From contig NZ_JBNINT010000001.1 of the NCBI RefSeq assembly GCF_050510895.1, forward strand, positions 2,356,001 to 2,420,000: a stretch of 64,000 nt of DNA, read 5' to 3'. Each line of letters starts with the position of its first letter. The first letter of the stretch is position 1. The notes beneath the pieces were generated by a model. The model did not search any database. It was not told the origin of the DNA and worked only from the letters and a program-made list of their open reading frames with translations. A program made the translations under genes and the position numbers. Below, piece after piece: positions 1-9,203 of this stretch. Source of the stretch: Pannonibacter phragmitetus_B (lineage in GTDB: Bacteria; Pseudomonadota; Alphaproteobacteria; Rhizobiales; Stappiaceae).

Positions 1-1
1 G

Positions 2-130
2 CTGGAACGGGTTCTGACTGGCTGGGCGCACCCGGTGCAGGGTGAAGATCAAGCCACACCCTTGAGTGAAGGGGGCCAACACACGGCCAAGCCTGCTGCG
101 GCGAAGCAGCCAGAAACCTGTGTCGAATAA
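2..130 (+). CDS. C-terminal fragment of an unidentified protein (cut by window edge)
   Basis: A reading frame is open from the first bases of the window to a TAA stop at 128-130, giving 42 residues that end in KQPETCVE. It lies upstream of and in the same direction as the acyltransferase-like gene, so it could be the tail of another exopolysaccharide gene. The fragment is short, has no recognisable motif and might be chance. I do not assign a function. Confidence 0.3.
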   Translation: MERVLTGWAHPVQGEDQATPLSEGGQHTAKPAAAKQPETCVE

Positions 131-255
131 CTGCCGCCGCTGGCTCATTCCCGTTGCCATTCTCCCGGCCGCCTCGGCCTTTCGGCCCTTGGTACACTTT
201 TTCAGCCTTTGGTGCAATGCTACGGCTCAAGCAACTTGACGCAGACATAGGGCCG

Positions 256-1494
256 ATGGAGATGCACCGGTCAGCCGGAACAGCAGTGAAAACCATTGAA
301 CGGACTGTGCCCAGCACCTTGCCGGCTGGACCGTTGCCTGCGCCCGCGAGCTCACCGGACATAACCATTCTTCAGAATCTTGGAGACGCCCGCAGCCCCT
401 GGCTGAGACTTCAGGCGTCCGGGATCTATGGCCACTATCAGCGTTTCGACTGGCTTGAGGCCTGGCATGTGCACCTAGGCAGCGCCTTGGGGGTGCGGCC
501 TCTGATCATCATCTGCGAAGACGCGGCAGGGCCCGCGATGATCCTGCCGCTCGCCCTCAACAGACGCGGCGGTACCACAGTGCTGGAGTGGATGGGCTGG
601 CAGCATGGCAACCAGAATACCGGCCTGTGGAGGGCTGATGCCTATGCTGCAGCTGATCCGGTCGAGCTGTCCCGTCTTTTGGTGAGAACAGCACGCGAGG
701 CTGGAGCAAGTCTGGTTGACCTGCGCAACATTCCGGCAAGCTGGGAGGGCCGCCCGCATCCGCTCGCCCAATCCGGCACGCCTGCCAAGGATGCCGTCTT
801 CCGTGGTACGGTGTCGGAGCCTTTTGCAGCACTGCGGATGCGCCTGCAGTCAAAAGACAGCCGCAAGAAAGAAGCCCGCAAGCAGAAGGCACTGGAAGCG
901 CTGCCGGGCTACCGCATCCGCACACTGGACAGGGCTGCGGAGATTGAGGCGGGGCTCGACACCCTGATCGCCCAGCGGCAGGAGCGTGCCCGCCAAACCG
1001 GCATTCCCAGTGGCTTTTCCGCCCCCGGCCAACGGGCATTCCTGCGCAAGCTGCTTCTGGAAGGCGCAGGAAGCCCCTGCCCGGCACTGCAGATCCAGGT
1101 GCTGGAGGCAGAAGGCGATGTCCTTGCGGCCTATCTTTCGGGCCGCTCCGGCACCACCTGTTACGCCTATGCCAACAGCATCGGCGTGGGCAGCCACTCC
1201 CAATTCAGTCCCGGCATCGTTCTTCTCTCAAGCCTCATTGAGGCGTGCTGCGAAGATCAAGCCATCCGGACGCTCGACCTCGGCCTTGGAGACGAGCGCT
1301 ACAAACACACCTGGACACGGCCCGAGCCGCTGCGTGATCTTGCTCTGGCAGTGGAAATGCGCGGACACTTGATCAGGCTCTTGCTGACTGCCAGGCGCAC
1401 GCTGTTGAGAGGGCTGCGCCAGACCCCTGCGCTTTGGACCGGCGTTCGTACTGTCCGCAGATTTGCAGCAAGGCTCCGCCGCCAGAAAGGCTGA
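256..1494 (+). CDS. GNAT/FemAB-like acyltransferase of the CelD/BcsL type
   Basis: The product resembles the CelD/BcsL group of acetyltransferase-fold proteins found in polysaccharide loci, which are thought to modify or help assemble surface polymers. Visible signs are a short N-terminal half ending in a basic stretch (KDSRKKEARKQKALEAL), followed by a GNAT-like part with VLAAYLSGRSGTTCYAY and a late LDLGLGDERYKHTW segment, a hallmark of this family. It is a soluble protein of about 410 residues. The start is uncertain: ATG at 217, 256 and 262 and TTG at 154 are all in frame and none has a strong ribosome binding site; I chose 256. It converges with the GumC-like gene, only 34 bases away, and belongs to the exopolysaccharide cluster. 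Substrate unknown. Confidence 0.7.
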   Translation: MEMHRSAGTAVKTIERTVPSTLPAGPLPAPASSPDITILQNLGDARSPWLRLQASGIYGHYQRFDWLEAWHVHLGSALGVRPLIIICEDAAGPAMILPLALNRRGGTTVLEWMGWQHGNQNTGLWRADAYAAADPVELSRLLVRTAREAGASLVDLRNIPASWEGRPHPLAQSGTPAKDAVFRGTVSEPFAALRMRLQSKDSRKKEARKQKALEALPGYRIRTLDRAAEIEAGLDTLIAQRQERARQTGIPSGFSAPGQRAFLRKLLLEGAGSPCPALQIQVLEAEGDVLAAYLSGRSGTTCYAYANSIGVGSHSQFSPGIVLLSSLIEACCEDQAIRTLDLGLGDERYKHTWTRPEPLRDLALAVEMRGHLIRLLLTARRTLLRGLRQTPALWTGVRTVRRFAARLRRQKG

Positions 1495-1528
1495 CAGTCC
1501 GCAACCGTTCCCCTGACCGGAAGGCGTG

Positions 1529-3826
1529 TCAGGCTGCGGCTTCTCCTGACCCCTTACGCTGGCGGATACGCTTCACGATAACGTCAGCGTCCGTCTGTGA
1601 GGCGATCAGATCCAGCCGTTCGGCCAGAACACGTGGCTGAATGTCCGCAGGAACAGTCACCACCACCTCATCTGCAAAGCCGAGCATGTGAGCAGCCGCC
1701 GCCGTTTCGGTAAACTTGCCGAGGTCAACAACGATCCTGTCATAGGTCGCATCAATGGCGTCCAGCACCAGCGGGAAACGTTCATCGACCACGTCATCAC
1801 TCAGAGCCGGGCGTCCCGCCTCGATAATATGCGCGCGTGATCCGGCATCGCGATAGATGACCGACGAGAAAGACGCCTTGCCGAAGACCAGATCGGCGAA
1901 ACCAGGAGCAGCACCTGGATCTTCGCTTTCCGGAAAAACCTCGACCAGCAACGCGCGCTCATCTTCGTGCCCCGCCAGATCCCTGACCAGACGGAAGGCG
2001 AAGTCATGAGAAAGCCCGGCATCGGTCAGCGCAACAACGGCAACACGGCGCGGCGGTGTTTCGCCGGCTTCATCCTCAGCAGCTGGGTCTGGCTCGTCCA
2101 TGACGGGTGTTGAGGCAAGGGCTGCCGCACTGGCGGCAGCGCGTAGACTGTCAGCCGCATCGGCCTGTCGGGCTCTCTCACCATCAGCATCACTGGCATC
2201 ACTACCCTGATCTTCTCCGTCCGGCAGAAATGTCATCATCCGCTTATCTGAAGCGGTTTCAGCAGGATAATCGGCGTCTTCGTCTTCGGCTTCCTCTGCC
2301 TGTTCTGCCTTCACCCTCTCCCGAACCTCTTTGGCAGTTTCCGTCTCCGGCTGCAGATCGTCCGGATGGGCCTCGGGACCGCGCAGAATCACCGGCGCGG
2401 TGTAGGCTTCGGCTTCGTTCACGGGCTTGAGCGCTTCGCCGGAGAGAAACTCACGCAGGATGACAATCGCACAGCCCACCAGGAACGTGGCGAGAGCAGA
2501 GATGAAGGTGAACAACCCGATCTTCGGCGAGTAGGGCTCGATGGGCACGCCGGCCCGCGAAATCACGCGGGCGTCGGCCGGGAGGGTCTCTGCATTGCGG
2601 CCCGTGTCCGCGTTGCGGTAACTCGCCATGAGCGCGTCAAGCTGCACCGCCCGTGCGTCAGCCTCGCGCTCCAGTTCGCGCAGGCGCACCTGATCGGCGC
2701 TGGAACGCGCAGCTGCGGTCTTGAGCTCCTCAACCCGGTCCCTCAAGGCTGCAGCCTGCTGCTTCGCAACGGCCGCATCATTTTCCAGACCTGTCAAAAT
2801 CTTGCGCGCCTCGGAGCGGATCTGCGCGTCATAGTCAGCGAGTTGCGAGGTCAGGGCGCGGATCTGCGGATGACCGGGCAAAAGTGTCGTGGAGAGTTCG
2901 GCAATCCGAGACTGCATTTCCACCTGCCGTTCCCGCAGACGCTGGATCAGGCCGGAACTGAGCACCTCGCTCGCCCCTTCCAGCGAGCCCCCGGTGTCCA
3001 GCAGCCTGCGCAGTTGCGCGGCCTTGGCCGCAGCCTCGGCTTCGGCTGCCTGAGCAGAAGACTGCTGGGAGCTGATCTCGGACAGCTGCAGTTCATTGAG
3101 CGTGCGGTCGCCTGCGCCAGTCAGCAGATCAGCCTTTGCACGGAAGTCCTCCACCGCCTTGCGTGCGGTCTGTACCTCTTGGGTCAGACGGCGGATCTGC
3201 GGCTCCAATGCAGAAGCTGCAGCGGCGCGGCTTTCCCGCTTGGCGGCAGACTGCATCTGCAAATACTCGTCCACCACAGCATTGGCGATCTCTGCCGCAA
3301 GAACAGCACTCTTGGCCGAGTATTCGACTGCGATCACCCGCGAGCCTTCAACCCGGTAGACATCCAGATTGCGGGCAAAATGGCGGAGCAGAAGCTCTTC
3401 GGCAGAAATACGCGACGGGCTGGGAGACAGACCGATGCTGATCAGCAGCTGCTGCAAGGTTCCGCCCTGCGTCTCGGCCTTGAACTCAGGCACGGAGGCA
3501 AGATTCATCCGTTGCGCAACGCGGCGGGCAAGATCAACGGAGGTCAGCAGCTGAACCTGACTGGCAACGCCCTGGCTGTCCAGCAATGCGCGCTCGTCTT
3601 CCGCGCCTCGCGCAGCACCGGGAAACAGAGCATCCGCTGTTTCAATAAGGACCCTCGCCTCGCCCTTGAATTTTTCGGGAACGAACTGCAAACCGGCAAA
3701 GACAAGCGCCGCCACAATCAGCGTCAGCGGGAGCAGCCAGCGCAAGGACCGGGCGATAGCACGCAGCAGGCCGCCGAGATCCAGCGCCAAATCCTGCGGC
3801 TGATAGATGTCCTTAGACCCGCCCAT
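1529..3826 (-). CDS. GumC/ExoP-type polysaccharide co-polymerase with degenerate BY-kinase domain
   Basis: Inner-membrane protein of 765 residues that controls chain length and export of exopolysaccharide together with the Wza-type lipoprotein encoded divergently. The order is a first membrane segment at about residues 23-42, a Wzz domain, a long periplasmic coiled coil rich in Ala, Gln and Glu, a second membrane segment at about 435-455, an acidic low-complexity linker (about 470-585) and a C-terminal domain shaped like a tyrosine autokinase. Where a P-loop should be, the sequence reads VVALTDAGLSHDF, without the GK[S/T] needed for ATP. The start at 3826 was preferred over an upstream one because GGAG lies about 10 bases before it and the cytoplasmic MGGSKDIYQPQ start suits the family. 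No tyrosine-rich tail is present. Confidence 0.88.
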   Translation of the reverse strand: MGGSKDIYQPQDLALDLGGLLRAIARSLRWLLPLTLIVAALVFAGLQFVPEKFKGEARVLIETADALFPGAARGAEDERALLDSQGVASQVQLLTSVDLARRVAQRMNLASVPEFKAETQGGTLQQLLISIGLSPSPSRISAEELLLRHFARNLDVYRVEGSRVIAVEYSAKSAVLAAEIANAVVDEYLQMQSAAKRESRAAAASALEPQIRRLTQEVQTARKAVEDFRAKADLLTGAGDRTLNELQLSEISSQQSSAQAAEAEAAAKAAQLRRLLDTGGSLEGASEVLSSGLIQRLRERQVEMQSRIAELSTTLLPGHPQIRALTSQLADYDAQIRSEARKILTGLENDAAVAKQQAAALRDRVEELKTAAARSSADQVRLRELEREADARAVQLDALMASYRNADTGRNAETLPADARVISRAGVPIEPYSPKIGLFTFISALATFLVGCAIVILREFLSGEALKPVNEAEAYTAPVILRGPEAHPDDLQPETETAKEVRERVKAEQAEEAEDEDADYPAETASDKRMMTFLPDGEDQGSDASDADGERARQADAADSLRAAASAAALASTPVMDEPDPAAEDEAGETPPRRVAVVALTDAGLSHDFAFRLVRDLAGHEDERALLVEVFPESEDPGAAPGFADLVFGKASFSSVIYRDAGSRAHIIEAGRPALSDDVVDERFPLVLDAIDATYDRIVVDLGKFTETAAAAHMLGFADEVVVTVPADIQPRVLAERLDLIASQTDADVIVKRIRQRKGSGEAAA

Positions 3827-4019
3827 ACAACTCACTCCACGCTTGTTAGAGCGACAATGGCAAAACATGGTAAGTGAACCATTAAGCAACGCCACATCCA
3901 CCCTAAACAGATATTAACCTTTATAAATTAAAGTTAATCATCACTCTCCGCCCGTTATACGTTCACGTGCCATTAACTACGTTTTGCGAATGTGCCTCTG
4001 TGTCAGCCTGGAGTAAGTC
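3827..4019. promoter_or_regulatory. Divergent promoter region of the exopolysaccharide cluster
   Basis: This 193-base gap separates the divergent co-polymerase and export-lipoprotein genes. Its middle (about 3905-3965) is much richer in A and T than the surrounding genes and holds an imperfect 24-base inverted repeat at 3914-3937 whose arms begin TTAAC and end GTTAA. Promoters for both directions should lie here. The AT-rich repeat could be an operator for a Ros/MucR-type or similar exopolysaccharide regulator; that is inference. Confidence 0.5.
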
Positions 4020-4577
4020 ATGTACGCGCGCCTGTTCGCAGCTTTTGCAATAGCCATCACCCTTGCCGGGTGCACCGGCTACAAGCGCCCGCCCTCTGCC
4101 TTTCACGAGATTCTGACCCAGCCTTACAGGCTCGACTCCAGCGACCGCCTGCGCATCATCGTCTTTGGCCAGAATGATCTGTCCAACACCTATGTGGTTG
4201 ATCAGGCTGGTTATATCTCGATGCCTCTGATCGGCTCCGTCCCTGCCCGAGGCAAGACACAGCAAGAACTTGCCAAGGCCATTGAAGCCTCACTGCGCAA
4301 GGGTTTCCTGCGCGATCCGAATGTCTCGGTCGAGGTGGACCAGTACCGCCCCATCTTCGTCATGGGCGAAGTACAGGCAGCCGGCCAATACGCCTATGTC
4401 CCCGGGATGACGGTACAGAACGCAATTGCGACCGCCGGCGGCTTCTCTGCCCGGGCGGAACAGGCCAGCGCAGATCTGACCCGCCAGATCAATGGCGAAA
4501 TCCTCAACGGCCGCGTTCCCATCACCGATCCGGTGCGTCCGGGCGACACAATCCATGTCCGCGAAAGATTGTTCTGA
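4020..4577 (+). CDS. Wza/GumB-type polysaccharide export lipoprotein
   Basis: Outer-membrane lipoprotein of 185 residues forming the export channel for exopolysaccharide. A signal peptide ends in the lipobox LAGC (Cys at residue 18). A Poly_export domain follows, starting YRLDSSDRLRIIVFGQNDLS, and then one SLBB-like segment (PIFVMGEVQAAGQYAYVPGM). The short single-SLBB form is typical of the GumB/ExoF class used with separate co-polymerases. GGAG lies 6 bases before the ATG. It is divergent from the GumC-like gene, its functional partner, and is followed 103 bases later by the glycosyltransferase. Confidence 0.92.
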   Translation: MYARLFAAFAIAITLAGCTGYKRPPSAFHEILTQPYRLDSSDRLRIIVFGQNDLSNTYVVDQAGYISMPLIGSVPARGKTQQELAKAIEASLRKGFLRDPNVSVEVDQYRPIFVMGEVQAAGQYAYVPGMTVQNAIATAGGFSARAEQASADLTRQINGEILNGRVPITDPVRPGDTIHVRERLF

Positions 4578-4680
4578 GGCGGGTGCGGATTAACCTGGAA
4601 ATCACCCCTTTCGTCTAGCTTACTTCCTGTCCACACGAGAGTTCCGTAAAGAGAGCCCGTGTGAGGTCAGGGAGTTTCAG

Positions 4681-5901
4681 ATGAATTCGCAGCCGCTGCG
4701 GATCGTGCATTGCCTCCGGTCTCCGATCGGGGGAACGATCCGGCACATTCACGATCTGGCCAAAGCCCAGGCCGCAGCTGGCCATGAGGTTGGACTCGTC
4801 TGCGATTCCTCCACCGGCTCCGCCTTTGACCTTTCCATTCTCGACAAGATTCGCCCGCATCTTGCACTTGGCGTCACCCGTTTTGCCATGCGGCGGCACC
4901 TCACCATTCAGGATATCGCAGCAGCAGCCCACCTCTATGGCAGCGTGCGTGCACTCGCGCCGGATGTGCTGCACGGGCATGGTGCGAAGGGCGGGGCTTA
5001 TGTGCGGCTGATCGGTTCGTTGCTGCGTGGGCGTAAACGGCGCCCGGTGCGGGTCTACTCCCCGCATGGCGGCAGTCTCCACTACGATCCGAACAGGTTT
5101 GAAGGGCGGATCTATCATGCCATCGAGCGCCTTCAGAACAGCTTCACCGACGGATTGCTGTTCGTCGCCGACTACGAGAAAGCCGCCTATGAAAGCAAGA
5201 TCGGCGCGCTGCGCGTTCCCTCAAGGGTCGTCCACAATGGCTTGCTCAGCGAGGATTTCGAGCCGGTTGCCCAGCAGGCCAATGCTGCGGACTTTGTTTA
5301 TGTCGGCATGCTCCGTCAACTCAAGGGCACCGACCTGTTCATTGATGCCATCTACGATCTGACACTTCAGACCGGGCGCAGAATCACCGCAATCATCGCA
5401 GGGGAAGGCCCGCAGAAAGCCGAGTTCGAGGCGAGAGCCGCCCAACTGGGCCTGGCAGATTGCATCACCTTCACGGGCGCCCAGCCCGCGCGGCGCGCAT
5501 TTGCGATGGGGCGCTGCGTCGTAGTCCCCTCCCGTGCAGAGGCCATGCCCTATGTGGTTCTTGAGGCCATCGGCGCGGGTATGCCCATCGTTGCGACACG
5601 GGTCGGTGGCATTCCCGAGATCTTTGGCGTTCATGCAGACCGCCTCGTCGATTCCGGCAGCAGCAGCCGCCTTGCCAGCGCCATGCGTGCTGTCATGGCC
5701 AGTCCGGAGCGGGCCCGCGCCCAGACCGCTGAAGTGCGGCAAAGCATTATGAGCACCTTTACCGCACCGCGTATGGGTGAGCTTGTCATTTCTTTTTATC
5801 ATCAATTACTTGGCATTCCCGCTGTCACAAGCACGGAAGCCTCTTCCTCCCTCACCCAAAGCGCATCGTTTTTGGCGAGATCGAGCAAGCAGGGATCATG
5901 A
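4681..5901 (+). CDS. Family 4 glycosyltransferase (GT-B fold)
   Basis: Cytoplasmic sugar transferase of 406 residues that probably adds a sugar to the lipid-linked exopolysaccharide repeat unit. The N-terminal part carries the glycine-rich acceptor-side start RIVHCLRSPIGGTIRHIHDL. The C-terminal part has the nucleotide-sugar site: VYVGMLRQLKGTDLFIDA, IIAGEGPQ and the catalytic E-x7-E region around VPSRAEAMPYVVLEAIGAGM. Its stop overlaps the next start (ATGA at 5898-5901), so the two are translationally coupled. Sugar donor and linkage cannot be read from the sequence. Confidence 0.88.
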   Translation: MNSQPLRIVHCLRSPIGGTIRHIHDLAKAQAAAGHEVGLVCDSSTGSAFDLSILDKIRPHLALGVTRFAMRRHLTIQDIAAAAHLYGSVRALAPDVLHGHGAKGGAYVRLIGSLLRGRKRRPVRVYSPHGGSLHYDPNRFEGRIYHAIERLQNSFTDGLLFVADYEKAAYESKIGALRVPSRVVHNGLLSEDFEPVAQQANAADFVYVGMLRQLKGTDLFIDAIYDLTLQTGRRITAIIAGEGPQKAEFEARAAQLGLADCITFTGAQPARRAFAMGRCVVVPSRAEAMPYVVLEAIGAGMPIVATRVGGIPEIFGVHADRLVDSGSSSRLASAMRAVMASPERARAQTAEVRQSIMSTFTAPRMGELVISFYHQLLGIPAVTSTEASSSLTQSASFLARSSKQGS

Positions 5902-7514
5902 TGACAACCGATTTCACGACTCCTCCTTTGTCCCACGCCTTGGCCTCTCCTTTGGAAGGCACGGCAAGAACTTCAGATGATGCCGAGAGCCTGCGCAAGC
6001 GGCTCGCAGAAGAGCTGCGGCGTACGGATGCCACCGGAGACGCCGCTCCGGCCAGCAACGGCTCTGGCACAGTGCTCTCGCCGGCGGCCGAAGAAATCGC
6101 CCGTAGCCTGCGCAATGACGGCATCTCCCAGCCAGTTCTTGAAGGTTCGGTCCGGCTTCTCGATGTCATCATCGTCGCTGCGACGGGGCTTGCAAGTCTC
6201 AGTTTTTCTGGCACGCCCTTCACGACACTCACGTTTGGCGCCGTGGCGGCCGCGCTTTTCTTCACCCTTGCCTTCTTTCAGGGCTTTGATGCCTATCAGG
6301 TCCGCGTCCTGCGGTCGGGTCTTGCCCAGACCGGACGCATTGCCGGTGGCTGGACGCTGGTTCTGGCCGTGTTTGCCATTGCCTTCGTCACCACGGACCT
6401 GCCGCGCCACATCGCGCCGCAGGCCGCAGGTTTGTGGTATGCCTCGGGTCTGGTTGGCCTTGTTGTCAGCCGCCTCGTCCTGTCCAGGATGGTCAGCTCC
6501 TGGATCCGCTCGGGCCGCCTTGAGCGGCGTGCCGTTATCGTCGGCGGCGGCCAGGCCGCAGCAGATCTTATCCATGAGCTGGAAAGCCAGAGCGGCAATG
6601 ACATCCGCATCTGCGGTATCTTCGATGACCGCGCCAATGACCGCTCGCCGGAAGTGGTGGCCGGTTATCCGAAGCTTGGAAACATTGATGCACTGGTGGA
6701 ATTCGGCCGCCGCGCCCGCATCGACATGCTGATCGTCTGCATTCCGCTGCGTGCCGAGAAGCGCGTCCTAGAGCTCCTGCGCAAGCTCTGGGTACTGCCC
6801 ATCGACATCCGTCTCTCCGCTCACACGGACAAGATGCGTTTCCGCAACCGTGCCTCCTCCTTCATCGGGGCTGTACCTTTCGTCGATGTGGTCGAAAAGC
6901 CCATCACCGACTGGGACATGGTGGCCAAGCGCGCATTCGATATCGTCGTGGCAAGCCTTGCCATTGTCGCTCTGTCGCCGGTCATGCTGGCGACTGCCAT
7001 TGCCATCAAGCTCGACAGCCGCGGTCCGGTGCTGTTCCGCCAGAAACGCTACGGCTTCAACAACGAGATCATCGACGTCCTGAAGTTCCGTTCGATGTTT
7101 CATGACATGGCCGATCCGGCAGCCAGAAAAGTGGTGACCAAGGGCGATCCGCGCGTGACGAAGGTGGGACGTTTCATCCGCCGCTCGTCCATCGACGAGC
7201 TGCCGCAGCTCTTCAACGTGCTGGCAGGCACCCTCTCACTCGTTGGCCCGCGTCCGCATGCGGTCAATGCCCACACCAATGACCAGACATGGGACGAAGT
7301 GGTCTACGGCTACTTCGCCCGCCACAAGGTGAAGCCAGGCGTCACCGGCTGGGCCCAGATCAACGGCTGGCGCGGTGAGGTGGATACGCCGGAGAAGATC
7401 CAGAAGCGTGTCGAGTTCGATCTTTATTACATCGAGAACTGGTCCATCCTGTTCGACATCAAGATTCTCGCCCTGACCCCTATCCGGCTGCTGAACACGG
7501 AGAACGCCTATTGA
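5898..7514 (+). CDS. Exopolysaccharide initiating sugar-phosphate transferase (WcaJ/ExoY family)
   Basis: Transfers a hexose-1-phosphate, most often glucose or galactose, to undecaprenyl phosphate and so starts repeat-unit synthesis. The 538-residue protein has four N-terminal membrane segments (about residues 85-200), a Rossmann-like CoA-binding domain (RRAVIVGGGQAAADLIHELE) and, from about residue 343, a bacterial sugar transferase domain beginning KRAFDIVVASLAIVALSP. The family motifs KFRSMF, SSIDELPQLFNVLAG and SLVGPRPHA are intact. Two ATG codons are adjacent at 5898 and 5901. It overlaps the upstream gene by 4 bases and the downstream TTG start by 4. Confidence 0.92.
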   Translation: MMTTDFTTPPLSHALASPLEGTARTSDDAESLRKRLAEELRRTDATGDAAPASNGSGTVLSPAAEEIARSLRNDGISQPVLEGSVRLLDVIIVAATGLASLSFSGTPFTTLTFGAVAAALFFTLAFFQGFDAYQVRVLRSGLAQTGRIAGGWTLVLAVFAIAFVTTDLPRHIAPQAAGLWYASGLVGLVVSRLVLSRMVSSWIRSGRLERRAVIVGGGQAAADLIHELESQSGNDIRICGIFDDRANDRSPEVVAGYPKLGNIDALVEFGRRARIDMLIVCIPLRAEKRVLELLRKLWVLPIDIRLSAHTDKMRFRNRASSFIGAVPFVDVVEKPITDWDMVAKRAFDIVVASLAIVALSPVMLATAIAIKLDSRGPVLFRQKRYGFNNEIIDVLKFRSMFHDMADPAARKVVTKGDPRVTKVGRFIRRSSIDELPQLFNVLAGTLSLVGPRPHAVNAHTNDQTWDEVVYGYFARHKVKPGVTGWAQINGWRGEVDTPEKIQKRVEFDLYYIENWSILFDIKILALTPIRLLNTENAY

Positions 7515-8808
7515 GCACCGGGGCCGCCATTGCGGAACATCAGGGCGGCGGCCGAAGGCTGCTGATCCCTGTGTCACGCATCAGCGCGGCGGCCCTGTGG
7601 GTGGCTGTGTTCCTCGGCGGATTCGTGATCGAGGAACCTGCCCCCTACGAGCTTTTCATGGCCGGGCTTCTGGTGCTGTGGCTCCTGTTCGGGCTGCGCC
7701 TGCGGCCTGAGTTCGGCCCGCTGACAGTGCTTCTCATCCTCTTCATGGCCGGCGGTACCATGGCGGTGCCCTTTGCCCGGGATGTGCCAACCGCTGCCAT
7801 GTACATGGCCGTCTCCGGCTTTCTGGCTGCAACGGCGATCTTCTATGCAGCCGTTGTCAGCGCCGATCCCGGACGGCTGTTCCTCATCGAGCGGGCCTAT
7901 CTTGCAAGTGCGCTTCTCTGTGCATCCATAGGCATCGCGGCGTATTTCCGGCTGTTCCCCGGCAGCGAAGTCTTCACGCTCTATGGCCGGGCGCGCGGGA
8001 CCTTTCAGGATCCAAATGTCTTCGGTCCGTTCCTGGTGCTGCCCGCGGTGCTTCTGGTCCACAAGCTGCTGACGCGGGGGCTTTTCTCAAGCCCTGCCGC
8101 CTTGCTGATTCTGCCCGTTCTCGTGCTGGGCATCTTTCTCAGCTTCTCGCGCGGGGCCTGGGGCCTGCTGGCCCTGTCTGGAATCATAGTCTACCTGCTC
8201 AGTCTCATCCATGAGCGCCGCCCACGGGAACGGCTGCGGCTGGTGCTGGTAGGCGCTGCAGGCCTTGCTGCCGTTCTGCTGCTCCTCACCGCTGCCCTGT
8301 CCATCGACAGCGTTGCCACCATGTTCAGCGAGCGGGCAAAACTTGTGCAGGACTATGACGGCGCCCGTCTTGGCCGCTTTGCCCGCTATGGCATGGGCTT
8401 CGAGATGGTGATGGAACGCCCCTTCGGTCTTGGGCCTCTGGAGTTCAACAAGTATTTCCCTGAGGACGAGCATAACGTCTATCTGAAGGCCTTCACCTCC
8501 TATGGCTGGCTCGGCGGCGTTGTCTATCCTCTGCTCGTCATCTGGACAGTTGCCGCTCTCGTGCCCCTGCTCTTCCGCCAGAGGCCGTGGACGGGCTTTG
8601 CTCACTGCGTTTTTGCGGTGCTCGTAGGCCACGCCTTGATGAGCGTGATCATCGATATTGACCACTGGCGCCACTATTTCCTGCTGCTCGGCGTTGCCTG
8701 GGGGCTCATCGCCATCCACAAGCTTGAGCAAAAACAGCGGACTGTGGATTTGAATGCAAGGCAAGTCTTGCGCCGGGCAAAGGAAGCAGATAGAGAGAGC
8801 CCTGTCGT

Positions 8809-8818
<10 letters not shown>
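7511..8818 (+). CDS. Wzy/O-antigen-ligase family membrane protein
   Basis: Polytopic inner-membrane protein of 435 residues, the likely polymerase or ligase of the exopolysaccharide. Ten or more hydrophobic segments are visible. The conserved Wzy_C-type part includes FLSFSRGAWGLLAL, a large periplasmic loop, and RPFGLGPLEFNKYFPEDEHN with the His-Asn pair typical of the family. The start codon is TTG, overlapping the previous stop. The last ten bases, including the TAG stop at 8816-8818, are also the first ten bases of a tRNA-Pro gene. Polymerase is more likely than ligase given the Wzx/Wzy-like neighbours, although no flippase gene is in the window. Confidence 0.85.
8768..8796 (+). promoter_or_regulatory. 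Candidate tRNA-Pro promoter inside the polymerase gene
   Basis: TTGCGC at 8768-8773 and TAGAGA at 8791-8796 are separated by 17 bases and lie 13 bases before the tRNA 5-prime end. This matches sigma-70 spacing and would let the tRNA be made independently of the exopolysaccharide operon. It is read from sequence only. Confidence 0.4.
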
Positions 8819-8885
<67 letters not shown>

Positions 8886-9203
8886 CTTAAAGCCGAAAGC
8901 TCTGCGGAGCATGGCAAGTGGCACCGGCGACACATTTTTCCTGACATGATGAGATGATGGACAGGCGCTTCAAAGCGTCAAGCCCACGCGCTTTCGTCAT
9001 GGCATGACCTGATCATGCCGTGTCCTCTCATACCGACGCGCACAAGCGTTTCTCCGCCGTACTCGACGCTGCATCGTCCTGTAAGCCAAGGGAACGGGGG
9101 CCATGCTCAAGTGATGGCATGAGGGAGTGCGGAGCTTAAGCAAACACTATGCGCGCCCTGCGCCGGACGTGTCCGTCCAGCGCCTTTCGGCACATCCAGC
9201 GTT
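8886..9203. other. Intergenic stretch between tRNA-Pro and merR, with a palindromic repeat
   Basis: No gene was found in these 318 bases. The only clear structure is a palindrome at 9001-9019, arms GGCATGA and TCATGCC around CCTGA, which matches the repeat family seen again at 48.9 kb. An open frame on the minus strand extends the merR frame past 9204 only because of the frameshift in that gene. No strong terminator for the tRNA was seen. Confidence 0.5.
8995..9024. repeat. Palindromic intergenic repeat, copy 1
   Basis: The core GGCATGACCTGATCATGCC (9001-9019) is a 7-base-arm inverted repeat flanked by CGTCAT. It resembles the two copies at 48861-48888 and 48971-48997, and belongs to the general type of GTCAT-palindrome-ATCC repeats scattered between genes in alphaproteobacteria. 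Confidence 0.6.

Noticed and set aside
2366..3877. Long plus-strand open frame opposite the co-polymerase gene
   Set aside because: It is the antisense of a clear family gene, has no family-like motif and reflects GC-rich codon bias.
8886..9203. Possible integrated element at the 3-prime end of tRNA-Pro
   Set aside because: No integrase, no repeated tRNA end and a conserved housekeeping block immediately beyond.
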